Shown here in pieces: positions 16,105-24,666 of a stretch of DNA of 36,754 nucleotides. The stretch is taken from the NCBI GenBank assembly GCA_029256575.1, contig JAQSXR010000022.1, positions 1 to 36,754 on the forward strand, given 5' to 3'. Position 1 is the stretch's first letter. Each line of letters starts with the position of its first letter. The notes under the pieces were generated by a model, which made no database searches, was not told the origin of the DNA, and saw only the letters and a list, made by a program, of their open reading frames with translations. The position numbers and the translations under genes were made by a program. Source of the stretch: Clostridiales bacterium. Lineage in GTDB: Bacteria; Bacillota; Clostridia; Lachnospirales; JAQSXR01.

Positions 16105-16810
16105 TGCAAAAGATTTACATTTCTCTAAACTCAATGCAATGATAAAGGAATGTAGTGAAAGTGAAATAGTTCTTGACAATGTAATTGGACACCGTTATAT
16201 TGGTGGTGGGACTAAAGGTAAAAATATAGCAATAAATGGTATACCAGGAAATGCTCTCGGAGCATATCTTGATGGTAGTTATATACGAGTAAAAGGCAAT
16301 GCACAAGATGCAACAGGGGATACAATGAATCGAGGAACTATTGTTATTGAAGGTTCTTCTGGCGATGCAACTGGATATGCAATGCGTGGTGGTAAAATAT
16401 TTATCAAAGGCGGCGCAGGTTACAGAGCGGGAATTCATATGAAAGCCTATAAAGAGTTAAAACCTATATTAATTATTGGTGAAAAAGCTGGAGACTTCTT
16501 GGGAGAATACCAAGCAGGCGGTATTATAGCAGTTCTCGGCAATAATTGTGAGGGCATTCCTGTAGGAAACTATTGCGGAACTGGTATGCATGGTGGTATG
16601 ATATTTATAAAAAGTGATAAGGCACCTGAGGATTTACCATTACAGATTATATGTAGAAAAGCAACACAAGAAGATTTTGATAATGTAGAACCTCATATTG
16701 AAGAGTTTTGTAAAGAACTTAATATAGAAAATTGTTATAAAGCAGAACAATTTTTTGTGCTTATTCCAAACACTAAGAACCCATACAAGCAACTTTATAC
16801 ACACAACTAA
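16094..16810 (+). CDS. Glutamate synthase GXGXG (alpha C-terminal) subunit
   Basis: Encodes 238 residues. The ATG at 16094 follows AGGTGGTG with good spacing and overlaps the flavoprotein stop; an in-frame GTG at 16082 lies too close to the ribosome site. The sequence is a right-handed beta-helix of repeated G-x-x-x-G-x-x-x-x-G units (GNALGAYLDGSYIRVKGNA, GDTMNRGTIVIEG, GYAMRGGKIFIKGGAGYRAG), the GXGXG domain that closes classical GltB and also occurs in formylmethanofuran dehydrogenase FwdC. In the split enzyme it is structural and helps form the ammonia channel. Together with the two subunits encoded at 11755 and 12845 it reconstitutes the large GltB chain in three pieces. Last gene of the five. 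Confidence 0.88.
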   Translation: MIINAKDLHFSKLNAMIKECSESEIVLDNVIGHRYIGGGTKGKNIAINGIPGNALGAYLDGSYIRVKGNAQDATGDTMNRGTIVIEGSSGDATGYAMRGGKIFIKGGAGYRAGIHMKAYKELKPILIIGEKAGDFLGEYQAGGIIAVLGNNCEGIPVGNYCGTGMHGGMIFIKSDKAPEDLPLQIICRKATQEDFDNVEPHIEEFCKELNIENCYKAEQFFVLIPNTKNPYKQLYTHN

Positions 16811-16815
16811 GATTC

Positions 16816-16844
16816 CTATCTTGAATGTTTATGTTCAATGATAG
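16816..16844 (+). other. Hairpin between glutamate synthase and purF
   Basis: CTATCTTGAA (16816-16825) pairs with TTCAA-T-GATAG (16834-16844, one bulged base). No T-run follows, so it is not a standard terminator. It may be a processing or stability element, or purF may simply be co-transcribed. Confidence 0.35.
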
Positions 16845-16877
16845 AGGTCAAAAGGCAAATATCGGAGGGCAAACACT

Positions 16878-18287
16878 TTGAGAAAACATAATGAGGAATG
16901 TGGAGTTTTTGGTATATCTGGAATCAAAAACGGAGAAGCAGCAGGGATAGCTTATAATGCGTTACTAACTCTACAACATAGAGGCCAAGAAGGTGCAGGA
17001 GTGGCAGTCGTAGATGGTAACTCAATATATTGCTATAAGGACAAAGGACTTGTATCTGAAGTGTTTAATGGTTCAGTTTTATCAATGATACCAAAAAGCA
17101 ATTTAGCAATCGGACACGTAAGGTATTCGACCACTGGGTCAAATACAAAAGAAAATGCACAACCAATTGTAACGGAATATTTTATGGGTAGACTTGCCGT
17201 TGCTCATAATGGAAATATTATAAATGCTAAGCCTTTAAGAGAAAAACTTGAAGGCTATGGTATTTTATTCACAACTAGTAATGATAGTGAAGTTATTTCT
17301 GCATTAATAGCATATGAAAGATTAAGAACAGAAACGATAGAACAGGCTGTCCTTAAGGCAGTAACACAAATTGAAGGTGCTTACTCACTCGTGATTATTA
17401 GTGGTGATAAGCTTATTGCAGTTAGAGATCCAGCTGGATTTAGACCTCTATGTATTGGTAAGTTAGGTGGAATTACTGCATTTGCATCAGAAAGTTGTGC
17501 ATTAGATGCAGCATCAATACCTTTTATAAGAGATATAAAACCTGGTGAAATAGTTAGTATTGATTCCAATGGAAATGAGACCAATGTTTTCTTTGGAGAA
17601 GATGCGAAAAAGGGTTTATGTATATTTGAATATGTATATTTTGCAAGAACGGATTCCGTAATAGATGAAATGAGTGTTTACAAAGCAAGATGTAATGCTG
17701 GAGAAATTCTTGCAGAAGAATGCCCAGTTGAAGCAGATATTGTTTGTGGAGTTCCGGACTCTGGGCTAGAGGCAGCACAAGGATATGCAAGTGCTAGCGG
17801 AATACCTTATGGTTCAGCTTTTGTAAAAAATCGATATATAGGAAGAAGTTTTATTTTCCCTACTCAAGAGCAAAGAGAGACAGCAGTAAAAATAAAACTT
17901 AATCCACTAAGAGCAGTAGTTGAAGGGAAGAGAGTTATTTTAGTAGATGATTCGATTGTTAGAGGAACAACTAGTGCTTTGATAATTGAAGCATTAAAAA
18001 ATGCCGGTGCAAAAGAAGTACATCTAAGAATATCTTCACCACCATTTATACATACTTGTCATTTTGGTACGGATATAGATGGGGAAGAAAATTTAGTAGC
18101 AAACAACTATAGCTTAGAAGAAATAACCAAACAAATAGGTGCAGATAGCCTTGGATATATTAGTGTTGAAGGCTTAAAAAAAGCATGTAATGATGCGAAA
18201 ATTTCTTTCTGTACTGGTTGTTTTACAGGAGATTATCCTGTAAAATTAAGAACAGAACATGTAAAAAATGAACTTGAAAAGAAGTAA
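16878..18287 (+). CDS. purF: Amidophosphoribosyltransferase
   Basis: First committed step of purine synthesis: PRPP plus glutamine gives phosphoribosylamine. Encodes 469 residues from a TTG start at 16878 with GGAGGG at 16864-16869; no better start exists before the catalytic cysteine. Cys8 in EECGVFGIS becomes the N-terminal nucleophile after removal of a 7-residue propeptide, as in Bacillus-type PurF. The class II amidotransferase part includes LQHRGQEGAGVAV and AVAHNGNIINA. The PRPP-binding loop VILVDDSIVRGTT lies near residues 352-364, and cysteines in HTCHFG and SFCTGCFTG fit the structural 4Fe-4S cluster of this subgroup. It is not beside other pur genes here; its position after glutamate synthase suggests control by glutamine supply, or a second copy. 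Confidence 0.93.
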   Translation: MRKHNEECGVFGISGIKNGEAAGIAYNALLTLQHRGQEGAGVAVVDGNSIYCYKDKGLVSEVFNGSVLSMIPKSNLAIGHVRYSTTGSNTKENAQPIVTEYFMGRLAVAHNGNIINAKPLREKLEGYGILFTTSNDSEVISALIAYERLRTETIEQAVLKAVTQIEGAYSLVIISGDKLIAVRDPAGFRPLCIGKLGGITAFASESCALDAASIPFIRDIKPGEIVSIDSNGNETNVFFGEDAKKGLCIFEYVYFARTDSVIDEMSVYKARCNAGEILAEECPVEADIVCGVPDSGLEAAQGYASASGIPYGSAFVKNRYIGRSFIFPTQEQRETAVKIKLNPLRAVVEGKRVILVDDSIVRGTTSALIIEALKNAGAKEVHLRISSPPFIHTCHFGTDIDGEENLVANNYSLEEITKQIGADSLGYISVEGLKKACNDAKISFCTGCFTGDYPVKLRTEHVKNELEKK

Positions 18288-18294
18288 ATGAAAA

Positions 18295-18314
18295 GGGCAG
18301 CCAAAAGGTTGCCC
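18295..18314. other. Hairpin after purF
   Basis: GGGCAGCC (18295-18302) pairs with GGTTGCCC (18307-18314, one G-T pair) around AAAA, 8 bases after the purF stop. The T-run is on the minus strand side only (TTTTCATTT), so as a plus-strand terminator it is weak. Confidence 0.4.
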
Positions 18315-18359
18315 AAATAACTGTTATGGGCATGTAAAAAATTATTTTAAGGAGTAAGT

Positions 18360-18443
18360 ATGAATCAAATTATGTTCATACTAAGATGTATCCGTCAAAT
18401 GGATGCAAACGACTTCTTGACAGACTGGAGGGTCAAATTATGA
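18360..18443 (+). CDS. 27-codon upstream ORF overlapping dapF start
   Basis: An ATG at 18360 with a strong AAGGAG site six bases upstream opens a 27-codon frame starting MNQIMFILRC and ending DWRVKL. Its stop TGA (18441-18443) overlaps the dapF ATG (18440-18442) as ATGA, the classical arrangement for translational coupling. The start lies within an inverted repeat (AGTATGAA/TTCATACT, 18357-18364 with 18375-18382), so hairpin formation could hide it. No family is recognised. It may be a leader peptide that gates dapF or only a chance frame; the matching ribosome site and the ATGA overlap favour a real element. Confidence 0.5.
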   Translation: MNQIMFILRCIRQMDANDFLTDWRVKL

Positions 18444-19285
18444 AAATTAAATTTACAAAAATGCAAGGTTGTGGAAATGATTATATCTATATTGACTGTT
18501 TTAAACAAGAAATAAGCAACCCTGAGCAATTATCAATCGATTTAGCAGACCGTCATTTTGGTATAGGCGGTGATGGAATAGTATTGATATGTCCGTCTGA
18601 AGTCGCCGATGCAAAGATGAGGATGTTTAATGCCGATGGGTCAGAAGGAAAAATGTGTGGTAATGCAATTAGATGTATTGGCAAATATCTTTTTGATAAT
18701 GGTTATGTTAAGACGGATGAAGTAAAGATTGATACTTTAAGTGGTATAAAAACTTTAAAGTTACAAATAACTAACAATATTGCGGTTGGAGCAACCGTAA
18801 ATATGGGTAAAGCAATCTTGAATTCAAAAGATATTCCTGTGATTTGGGATAAAAATGAAGTGATAAATGAGAAATTTATAGTAGATAATAAGGAATATCA
18901 TGTTACATGTGTTTCGATGGGAAATCCGCATTGCATTACTTACTGCGATGATGTTGATGCAATTGAGCTAGAAAAAGTGGGACCAAAATTTGAAAATAAT
19001 AGTATTTTTCCTGAAAAAATAAATACGGAATTTGTACAGATAATAGATGAACATACGATTAAAATGAGAGTATGGGAACGTGGAAGTGGTGAAACTTTAG
19101 CTTGTGGAACGGGTGCATGTGCATGTGCAGTTGCTACTGTATTAAATGGTTTTTCCAAAATAGATACAGAAATGACCGTTCAGTTAAAGGGTGGAGATTT
19201 AGTAATTAAATATTGTGAAGATGGAACTGTTTTTATGACCGGACCGGCAACCAAAGTATTCGAGGGGGAAGTAACGCATGAATAA
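18440..19285 (+). CDS. dapF: Diaminopimelate epimerase
   Basis: Converts LL- to meso-diaminopimelate for lysine and peptidoglycan. Encodes 281 residues. ATG 18440 has GGAGGG at 18427-18432; a longer frame from 18386 would add 18 unrelated residues. The catalytic cysteine pair is visible: Cys73 in [10 protein letters not shown] and Cys222 in [10 protein letters not shown]. The N terminus [17 protein letters not shown] and the [13 protein letters not shown] segment are family signatures, and the length is normal. It overlaps pyrG by 8 bases and an upstream small ORF by 3. DapL, which makes its LL-DAP substrate, is encoded two genes downstream, so the pathway is grouped around pyrG. Confidence 0.95.
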   Translation: MKIKFTKMQGCGNDYIYIDCFKQEISNPEQLSIDLADRHFGIGGDGIVLICPSEVADAKMRMFNADGSEGKMCGNAIRCIGKYLFDNGYVKTDEVKIDTLSGIKTLKLQITNNIAVGATVNMGKAILNSKDIPVIWDKNEVINEKFIVDNKEYHVTCVSMGNPHCITYCDDVDAIELEKVGPKFENNSIFPEKINTEFVQIIDEHTIKMRVWERGSGETLACGTGACACAVATVLNGFSKIDTEMTVQLKGGDLVIKYCEDGTVFMTGPATKVFEGEVTHE

Positions 19286-20885
19286 GAAGTTTGTATTTGT
19301 AACAGGAGGTGTAGTATCAGGCCTTGGTAAAGGAATAACGGCAGCAGCTTTAGGAAGACTCTTAAAAGCAAGAGGAATTAAAGTTACAATGCAAAAGTTA
19401 GATCCATATATTAATATTGATCCAGGTACAATGAGCCCTTTTCAACATGGAGAAGTATTCGTTACTGATGATGGAACTGAAACAGACCTTGACCTTGGGC
19501 ACTATGAACGTTTTATAAATGAAAGTCTAACGATTAATTCAAATATAACAACAGGTAAGGTTTATTGGAATGTACTAACGAAAGAAAGAAATGGTGAATA
19601 TCTTGGAGGAACAGTTCAAGTTATTCCGCACATTACGGATGAGATTAAGAATAGTATATATAGAGCTGCTAATTCTTCAAATGCGGAGGTTTGTATCGTG
19701 GAGATTGGTGGAACAGTAGGTGATATAGAGAGCCAACCTTTCCTAGAATCAATTAGACAAGTGTCAATTGAACAAGGAAAAGAAAATTGCGTTTTCATAC
19801 ATGTTACGTTAGTACCATATGTTCCAGGTTCAGAAGAATATAAATCAAAACCAACGCAACATTCAGTGAAAGAATTACGTTCAATTGGTATTCAACCAGA
19901 CATTCTAGTATGTCGTTGTGATGAACCAATTGAAGAAGGTATGAAGAAAAAAATAGCAATGTTTTGCAATGTAAGTGAAAATTGTGTTATTGATAATACA
20001 AATGTTAAAACATTATATGAAGCACCTCTTATGCTTGAAAAGAATGGTCTTTCAAAAGTAGTTTGTAAAAAACTTGATCTTACAGATAAAGAACCAGATC
20101 TTGAAGAATGGACTAAGATGGTAAATCGAATAAAAGATAGCACGCAGACAGTGAGAATAGCATTGGTTGGTAAGTATGTAAAATTACATGATGCTTATTT
20201 ATCCGTTGCGGAATCACTTTTCCATGGTGGAATTAATAATGATGTAAAAGTTGAGATTGATTGGGTAGATTCCGAGGAAATAGAAGAACAAAATGTATCT
20301 GAAAAGCTTGGAAAAGCAGATGGTATAATAGTTCCAGGTGGGTTCGGTAATCGTGGTATTGAAGGTAAAATATCAGCAATTAAATATGCAAGAGAAAATA
20401 AGATTCCTTTCTTCGGTATATGTCTTGGTATGCAAATGGCTGTTGTAGAATATGCAAGAAATGTATTAGGATTAAAAGATGCTAATTCTGGAGAATTTGT
20501 TGAAGATTGTTTAAGTCCAGTTATTGATATAATGGCAGATCAAAAAAATATAACTACTAAAGGTGGAACAATGCGTTTAGGTTTGTATCCTTGTGCTATT
20601 CAAAGTGATACTAAATTGTTTGATGCTTATCAAGAGAATAAGATACAAGAACGTCACCGTCATAGGTATGAATTTAACAATGAATATAGAGAAGCTTTAC
20701 TAAACTCTGGACTTATATTATCGGGAGAGTCTCCAGATAAGAAGTTAGTTGAAGCGGTTGAGATTAAAGAGCACCCTTGGTTTGTTGGTGTACAATATCA
20801 TCCGGAATTCAAGTCCAGACCAAACCATGCACATCCACTATTTAGAGAATTTATTAAGGCAGCAAAAATAAGAGGGGAGTTATAA
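19278..20885 (+). CDS. pyrG: CTP synthase
   Basis: ATP-dependent amination of UTP with glutamine nitrogen. Encodes 535 residues from ATG 19278, whose first 8 bases overlap the dapF end. The N-terminal synthetase domain has the P-loop [20 protein letters not shown] and the metal/UTP segment [21 protein letters not shown]. The C-terminal class I amidotransferase has nucleophile Cys382 in [12 protein letters not shown] and the His-Glu pair in [13 protein letters not shown]. Full length and no missing residue. Its coupling to dapF and dapL is unusual metabolically; all three serve cell-envelope and growth-linked precursor supply. No pyrG attenuator-like initially transcribed G/C tract is visible because it has no own promoter here. 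Confidence 0.96.
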   Translation: MNKKFVFVTGGVVSGLGKGITAAALGRLLKARGIKVTMQKLDPYINIDPGTMSPFQHGEVFVTDDGTETDLDLGHYERFINESLTINSNITTGKVYWNVLTKERNGEYLGGTVQVIPHITDEIKNSIYRAANSSNAEVCIVEIGGTVGDIESQPFLESIRQVSIEQGKENCVFIHVTLVPYVPGSEEYKSKPTQHSVKELRSIGIQPDILVCRCDEPIEEGMKKKIAMFCNVSENCVIDNTNVKTLYEAPLMLEKNGLSKVVCKKLDLTDKEPDLEEWTKMVNRIKDSTQTVRIALVGKYVKLHDAYLSVAESLFHGGINNDVKVEIDWVDSEEIEEQNVSEKLGKADGIIVPGGFGNRGIEGKISAIKYARENKIPFFGICLGMQMAVVEYARNVLGLKDANSGEFVEDCLSPVIDIMADQKNITTKGGTMRLGLYPCAIQSDTKLFDAYQENKIQERHRHRYEFNNEYREALLNSGLILSGESPDKKLVEAVEIKEHPWFVGVQYHPEFKSRPNHAHPLFREFIKAAKIRGEL

Positions 20886-20889
20886 AAAT

Positions 20890-22071
20890 ATGATTAATAA
20901 CAATTACAAAAACTTAAAGGATAGTTATCTTTTTTCTGACATTGCAAAAAGAGTAGCAAGTTTTACGAGTGCTAACCCTGATAAAAAAGTTATAAGGATG
21001 GGCATAGGCGATGTTACATTACCACTTTGCACATCTGTAGTAAATGCAATGAAATCTGCTTGTGATGAAATGAGTAATGCAGCAACTTTTAAAGGTTATG
21101 GTCCAGAACAAGGTTATGACTTTTTGAGAAATGCGATTGTAGATTATTATAAAGAACAAGATAATGTTGAATTAGCAGCAGATGAAGTCTTTATTTCGGA
21201 TGGAGCTAAGAGTGATATTGGAAATATAACTGATTTATTTAGTGATGATGTAAATATTCTTATTCCAGATCCTGTATATCCAGTATATGTTGACTCGAAT
21301 ATAATGCTAAATAGAAATATAATACTAGCAGATGCGAATGAAGAAAATGGATTTTTACCAATGCCAGATCAAAGCGTTAAAGCTGACATCGTATATCTTT
21401 GTTCACCAAACAATCCAACAGGCGCTGTTTATACCAAAGAGCAATTAAAGATTTGGGTAGATTATGCAAAAACAAATAATATGATTATTTTATTTGATGC
21501 TGCATATGAGTCTTTTATAGTTGATAAAGATTTACCACGCTCTATATTTGAAATTGAAGGGGCAAAGGAATGTGCAATTGAATTTTGTTCTTTTTCAAAG
21601 ACAGCTGGATTTACAGGAACAAGATGTGGATATACTGTAGTTCCGAAATCTTTAGTAGTTGAAGGAATGAACTTGAATAAAATGTGGTTAAGAAGACAAA
21701 CAACAAAATTCAACGGAGTACCATATATCGTTCAAAAAGGTGCTTATGCTGTATTTACAAGTGAAGGACAAAAAGAAATAAGAGCAAATATTGATACCTA
21801 TAGAGAAAATGCTAAGATAATGGCAGAAACACTAACTGCAAAAGGATTTAAATTTACTGGGGGTATTAACTCACCTTATTTATGGTTTAAATGCCCAAAT
21901 AATATGGGGTCTTGGGAATTCTTTGACTTCTTATTAAATAATGCAGCAGTAGTTGGAACACCTGGTGCAGGATTTGGGAAAAATGGTGAAGGCTGGTTTA
22001 GATTGACAGCATTTGGAAGTAAGGAAAATACGATTGAAGCAATGGATAGGTTGAGTAAACTTACATTGTAA
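20890..22071 (+). CDS. dapL: LL-diaminopimelate aminotransferase
   Basis: Encodes 393 residues, starting 4 bases after pyrG with a GAGGGGAG site. PLP enzyme of fold type I that makes LL-DAP directly from tetrahydrodipicolinate and glutamate, bypassing DapD/C/E. Diagnostic segments: YLFSDIAKRV, IRMGIGDVTLPL, FKGYGPEQGYDFLR, CSPNNPTGAVY and the Schiff-base Lys237 in SFSKTAGFTGTRCGY. The match of the N-terminal third to DapL rather than to general aspartate aminotransferases is clear. It consumes glutamate, the product of the glutamate synthase operon upstream, and supplies DapF. Last gene of this set; followed by a large inverted repeat. Confidence 0.93.
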   Translation: MINNNYKNLKDSYLFSDIAKRVASFTSANPDKKVIRMGIGDVTLPLCTSVVNAMKSACDEMSNAATFKGYGPEQGYDFLRNAIVDYYKEQDNVELAADEVFISDGAKSDIGNITDLFSDDVNILIPDPVYPVYVDSNIMLNRNIILADANEENGFLPMPDQSVKADIVYLCSPNNPTGAVYTKEQLKIWVDYAKTNNMIILFDAAYESFIVDKDLPRSIFEIEGAKECAIEFCSFSKTAGFTGTRCGYTVVPKSLVVEGMNLNKMWLRRQTTKFNGVPYIVQKGAYAVFTSEGQKEIRANIDTYRENAKIMAETLTAKGFKFTGGINSPYLWFKCPNNMGSWEFFDFLLNNAAVVGTPGAGFGKNGEGWFRLTAFGSKENTIEAMDRLSKLTL

Positions 22072-22112
22072 TAAATACATGACTGTGTAGTATGTTTTTC
22101 TATTACCAATAC

Positions 22113-22181
22113 ATTAGGGTAGCTGTGTTTATGTATGAAAGATAATGGACATCTTTCATACACGGACATAACTACCCTAAT
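22113..22181. repeat. Long near-palindrome downstream of dapL
   Basis: Two 31-base arms (22113-22143 and 22151-22181) around a 7-base loop. The outer ten and inner ten base pairs are perfect; the middle eleven pair with G-T pairs and two mismatches. No clean T-run follows. It could end dapL transcription in either direction, stabilise the mRNA, or be a palindromic repeat element. No target-site duplication was seen. Confidence 0.7.
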
Positions 22182-22271
22182 CTACTTTATCTTAAAATAA
22201 ATATTTCGTTTAAAACCAAGAGAAAATATAAAACAATCTTGATTGTAGGACTATAGTATTTTTATGATATA

Positions 22272-22280
22272 TGCTATAAT
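22272..22280 (+). promoter_or_regulatory. Extended -10 promoter of ThrE-type exporter
   Basis: TGCTATAAT (22272-22280) is a perfect extended -10 element, 33 bases before the start codon. The -35 region is poor, which such promoters tolerate. Confidence 0.6.
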
Positions 22281-22312
22281 ACAGTTAGAAAATAGCTTTA
22301 AGGGGTATACAA

Positions 22313-23068
22313 ATGAATTATTATAAATTATTAAATGTTATTACAAGCATAGGATTTAGTTTGATTTCGAGTGGGGCTGAGACTTATAGAGTTGAAGAGT
22401 CAATTGAGAGAATGCTTTCGGCGTATGATTTGGCGGAGGTAGATGTATTTGTTATACCCAACTGCATTATTATAACAATTCGTTTGCAAGACAATACTTC
22501 TATAACAAAGACAAAAAGAGTAAAAGCACGTACAATTAATTTGGACAAGATTGACTTACTCAATGATTTAGTACGGTCAATATGTATTAAGAAACCAGAT
22601 ATTGCTACAATAGAAAAGAGCATAGAAAATATACATCAAATTGAAAAAAAGTCACCAATAAAGCAAATTATTGGGCATGGACTTGTAGCATTCGGATTTA
22701 CGCTAATGTTTGGGGGTACTTACGAAGATGCTTTATGTGCAATACTAATTGGCCCTTTAATATATTTTGTAATGTATGGTGCCGCAAAATTCCAAGTAAA
22801 CTCTATTTTCAAGACTATGGTAGCAAGTTCTGTAACGGCAATTATAGCACTGCTCTTTTTGAGAATTGGGTTAGGAGATAATCTAGATAAAATTATAATT
22901 GGAGCATTTATGAATTTAGTGCCAGGGGTTTTGATGACGAATGGTATTCGAGATATTATTGTCGGTGATTTTGTTTCTGGTCAAGTTAGGTTGACAGAAG
23001 CGGTTCTTATTGCCACTGCTATGGCGGTGGGAGCTGGTATTGTTTTATCAGTTTATATGGCAATATAG
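22313..23068 (+). CDS. Threonine/serine exporter ThrE, large subunit (DUF1212/YjjP-like)
   Basis: Encodes 251 residues from ATG 22313 behind AAGGGG. The first 110 residues are soluble and include SSGAETYRVEESIERML and the pattern of the ThrE N-terminal domain; the remainder is four to five hydrophobic helices, with GHGLVAFGFTLMFGG and PGVLMTNGIRDIIVGDFVSG typical of this family. In Corynebacterium the two parts are fused in ThrE; in many Firmicutes and in E. coli (YjjP/YjjB) they are separate, as here. The next gene, 11 bases on, encodes the small membrane part. Export of threonine and serine, or of succinate as reported for YjjPB, is likely; the substrate cannot be decided from sequence. Confidence 0.82.
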   Translation: MNYYKLLNVITSIGFSLISSGAETYRVEESIERMLSAYDLAEVDVFVIPNCIIITIRLQDNTSITKTKRVKARTINLDKIDLLNDLVRSICIKKPDIATIEKSIENIHQIEKKSPIKQIIGHGLVAFGFTLMFGGTYEDALCAILIGPLIYFVMYGAAKFQVNSIFKTMVASSVTAIIALLFLRIGLGDNLDKIIIGAFMNLVPGVLMTNGIRDIIVGDFVSGQVRLTEAVLIATAMAVGAGIVLSVYMAI

Positions 23069-23079
23069 GGAGGAAAGTA

Positions 23080-23562
23080 ATGGAGATATTATTACCATGT
23101 GTTTATTCATTTATAGCATGCGTAGGCTATTGCTTTGTAGCAAACGTAAGGTTACGTAAAAAGATGCTTTTTTTTGCTTCGCTTGGTGGGGCAATCGGTT
23201 GGGGTGTTTATCTGAGTTTTGGTTATATGGAAAATGGTATAGTACAATCATTTTTAGCGATAATGATAGTTACGATTTATGCCGAAATTTTATCAAGAAT
23301 ATTTAAAGCACCAGCAACGGTATATTTAGTAGTAGGAATCATCCCGCTAGTACCAGGGGGTGGAATATATTATACGATGGAACAGGCGATTAGGGGAAAT
23401 ACAATAGAATTTCTGAATACTGGCCTTCGGACCTTTGGTATAGCGGGAGCGATAGCATTAGGAATACTTTTTGCTTCTTCAGGTGTTAGAATGATTGTAA
23501 ATATAAGGAATCTTTCTAAAAGTATAAAAAGTCCAAATAAATCCGTAAGTAAAAAGACTTGA
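23080..23562 (+). CDS. Threonine/serine exporter, small membrane subunit (YjjB-like)
   Basis: Encodes 160 residues from ATG 23080 behind GGGAGGAAAG. Almost entirely hydrophobic with four to five membrane helices. The segment PATVYLVVGIIPLVPGGGIYYTMEQAI is the signature of the ThrE_2/DUF3815 family, the partner of YjjP. A short basic tail (KSIKSPNKSVSKK) ends the protein. The stop codon overlaps the -35 box of the rpmG promoter, so the two transcription units are packed closely. Confidence 0.82.
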   Translation: MEILLPCVYSFIACVGYCFVANVRLRKKMLFFASLGGAIGWGVYLSFGYMENGIVQSFLAIMIVTIYAEILSRIFKAPATVYLVVGIIPLVPGGGIYYTMEQAIRGNTIEFLNTGLRTFGIAGAIALGILFASSGVRMIVNIRNLSKSIKSPNKSVSKKT

Positions 23563-23587
23563 CTATCATTGTTTTGCGTGGTAAACT
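23559..23587 (+). promoter_or_regulatory. Sigma-A promoter of rpmG-secE-nusG
   Basis: TTGACT (23559-23564), spacer of 17 bases, TAAACT (23582-23587). The -35 box overlaps the stop codon of the preceding gene. The leader to rpmG is about 70 bases. Confidence 0.75.
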
Positions 23588-23663
23588 GTATGAGCGATGG
23601 AAGAGGTCTTTTTTTTATGCCTAAAAATTAAATTATGAAACAAAACAAATGGAGGTGGCAGTT

Positions 23664-23813
23664 GTGCGCGTAAAAATCACATTGGCATGTAATGATTGTA
23701 AGCAACGTAACTACAACATGACAAAGGAAAAGAAAACACATCCAGAAAGAATGGAAACTAAAAAGTACTGTAAATTCTGTAAGGCACACACAATGCACAA
23801 GGAAACTAAATAA
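23664..23813 (+). CDS. rpmG: 50S ribosomal protein L33
   Basis: A 49-residue protein starting at GTG 23664, with GGAGGTGG at 23651-23658. It begins [17 protein letters not shown] and contains two CxxC pairs (CNDC and CKFC) for zinc, so this is the zinc-binding (C+) form of L33. [18 protein letters not shown]-like C terminus is standard. Located directly before secE and nusG as in most Firmicutes. A zinc-free paralogue, if present, would be elsewhere. Confidence 0.96.
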   Translation: MRVKITLACNDCKQRNYNMTKEKKTHPERMETKKYCKFCKAHTMHKETK

Positions 23814-23844
23814 TTCTTGTAGTATATGCGAAGGAAGTGATTGA

Positions 23845-24048
23845 ATGGGAGAAACAAATAACGAAAGCTCAGTAATAAAAAAGAGCTGGATCAAAGAACT
23901 TAAAGGTGAGTTCAAGAAAATTATCTGGCCAGACAAAGAATCACTAGTTAAACAGACAGCATTAGTACTTTTCATCTCCGTATTATTAGGCACTATCATA
24001 TATGTAATTGATTTAGTGTTTAGTAACGGAGCTAAGTTCTTATTCTAG
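23845..24048 (+). CDS. secE: Preprotein translocase subunit SecE
   Basis: A 67-residue protein from ATG 23845 behind AAGGAAGTG. Single-helix SecE of Gram-positive type: cytoplasmic amphipathic part ELKGEFKKIIWPDKESLVKQ with the conserved W-P, then one membrane helix LVLFISVLLGTIIYVIDLVF. It clamps SecY in the translocon. Encoded 19 bases before nusG, the usual arrangement. Confidence 0.95.
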   Translation: MGETNNESSVIKKSWIKELKGEFKKIIWPDKESLVKQTALVLFISVLLGTIIYVIDLVFSNGAKFLF

Positions 24049-24066
24049 TAAGGAAAAGGTGAGTAT

Positions 24067-24582
24067 ATGTCAGAAGCGAAATGGTTCGTAGTTCATACCT
24101 ATTCAGGTTATGAAAACAAGGTAAAGGCCAATATCGAGAAAACAATTGAAAACAGAAAACTTCAAGACCAAATAACAGAAGTGGTCGTTCCACTACAAGA
24201 TGTTGCAGAAATTAAAAACGGTGTTAAGAAGCAGGTATCCAAGAAAATGTTTCCAGGTTATGTTCTCTTAAAGATGGACATGAATGATGAGACATGGTAC
24301 GTTGTTAGAAATACTCGTGGAGTAACAGGATTTGTAGGACCAGGCTCGAAGCCGGTACCGTTGTCAGAAGCTGAAATAAGATCTATGGGCATAAGAATCG
24401 AAGAAGTAGCTCTTGACATACAAGTAGGCGACGTAGTGAAAGTCGTAACTGGAGCGTTTACAGGTTCCGTAGGTGCAATAAAATCTATTAACCAACATAA
24501 ACATGCAGTAACAGTTTCACTGTCAGTATTCGGAAGAGAAACACCTGTGGAACTAGCTTTCACAGAAGTAGAAAAAATGTAA
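24067..24582 (+). CDS. nusG: Transcription termination/antitermination factor NusG
   Basis: Encodes 171 residues from ATG 24067 behind AAAGGTGAG. The NGN domain starts KWFVVHTYSGYENKVKANIE and includes KMFPGYVLLKM and VRNTRGVTGFVG; the KOW domain near the C terminus is VGDVVKVVTGAFTGSVGAIKSIN. It binds RNA polymerase and affects pausing and Rho or ribosome coupling. Its position before rplK is standard. The L1-type leader of rplK begins right after the stop. Confidence 0.96.
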   Translation: MSEAKWFVVHTYSGYENKVKANIEKTIENRKLQDQITEVVVPLQDVAEIKNGVKKQVSKKMFPGYVLLKMDMNDETWYVVRNTRGVTGFVGPGSKPVPLSEAEIRSMGIRIEEVALDIQVGDVVKVVTGAFTGSVGAIKSINQHKHAVTVSLSVFGRETPVELAFTEVEKM

Positions 24583-24592
24583 CAAATTAAGA

Positions 24593-24660
24593 TGTCTGCC
24601 ACGCGGACAGTGGGAGGGACAATTCCGTTTCCCGCTAAATACCACAATTTTCAGGAGGTG
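24593..24660 (+). promoter_or_regulatory. rplK leader, probable L1-binding RNA element
   Basis: A small stem (24593-24598 with 24604-24609) is followed by GTGGGAGG (24610-24617), a GC inner stem and TAAATACCAC (24636-24645): GTGG pairs with CCAC. The same GTGGGAGGG ... CCCG..AATACCAC layout recurs before rplA. Ribosomal protein L1 is known to bind and repress the L11-L1 mRNA; this matches the GTGGGAGG-type element I recall in Firmicutes. Confidence 0.6.
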
Positions 24661-24666
24661 CTTTAA

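Noticed and set aside
18386-18439. dapF start at 18386
   Set aside because: The 18 extra residues do not resemble DapF, and GGAGGG sits correctly before the ATG at 18440.
22113-22181. Insertion sequence or MITE
   Set aside because: No flanking direct repeat and no transposase; kept only as an inverted repeat of unknown role.
23563-23663. tRNA-Trp gene upstream of secE, as in many genomes
   Set aside because: No cloverleaf or TTCRANNC box is visible; the stretch holds only the promoter and leader of rpmG.
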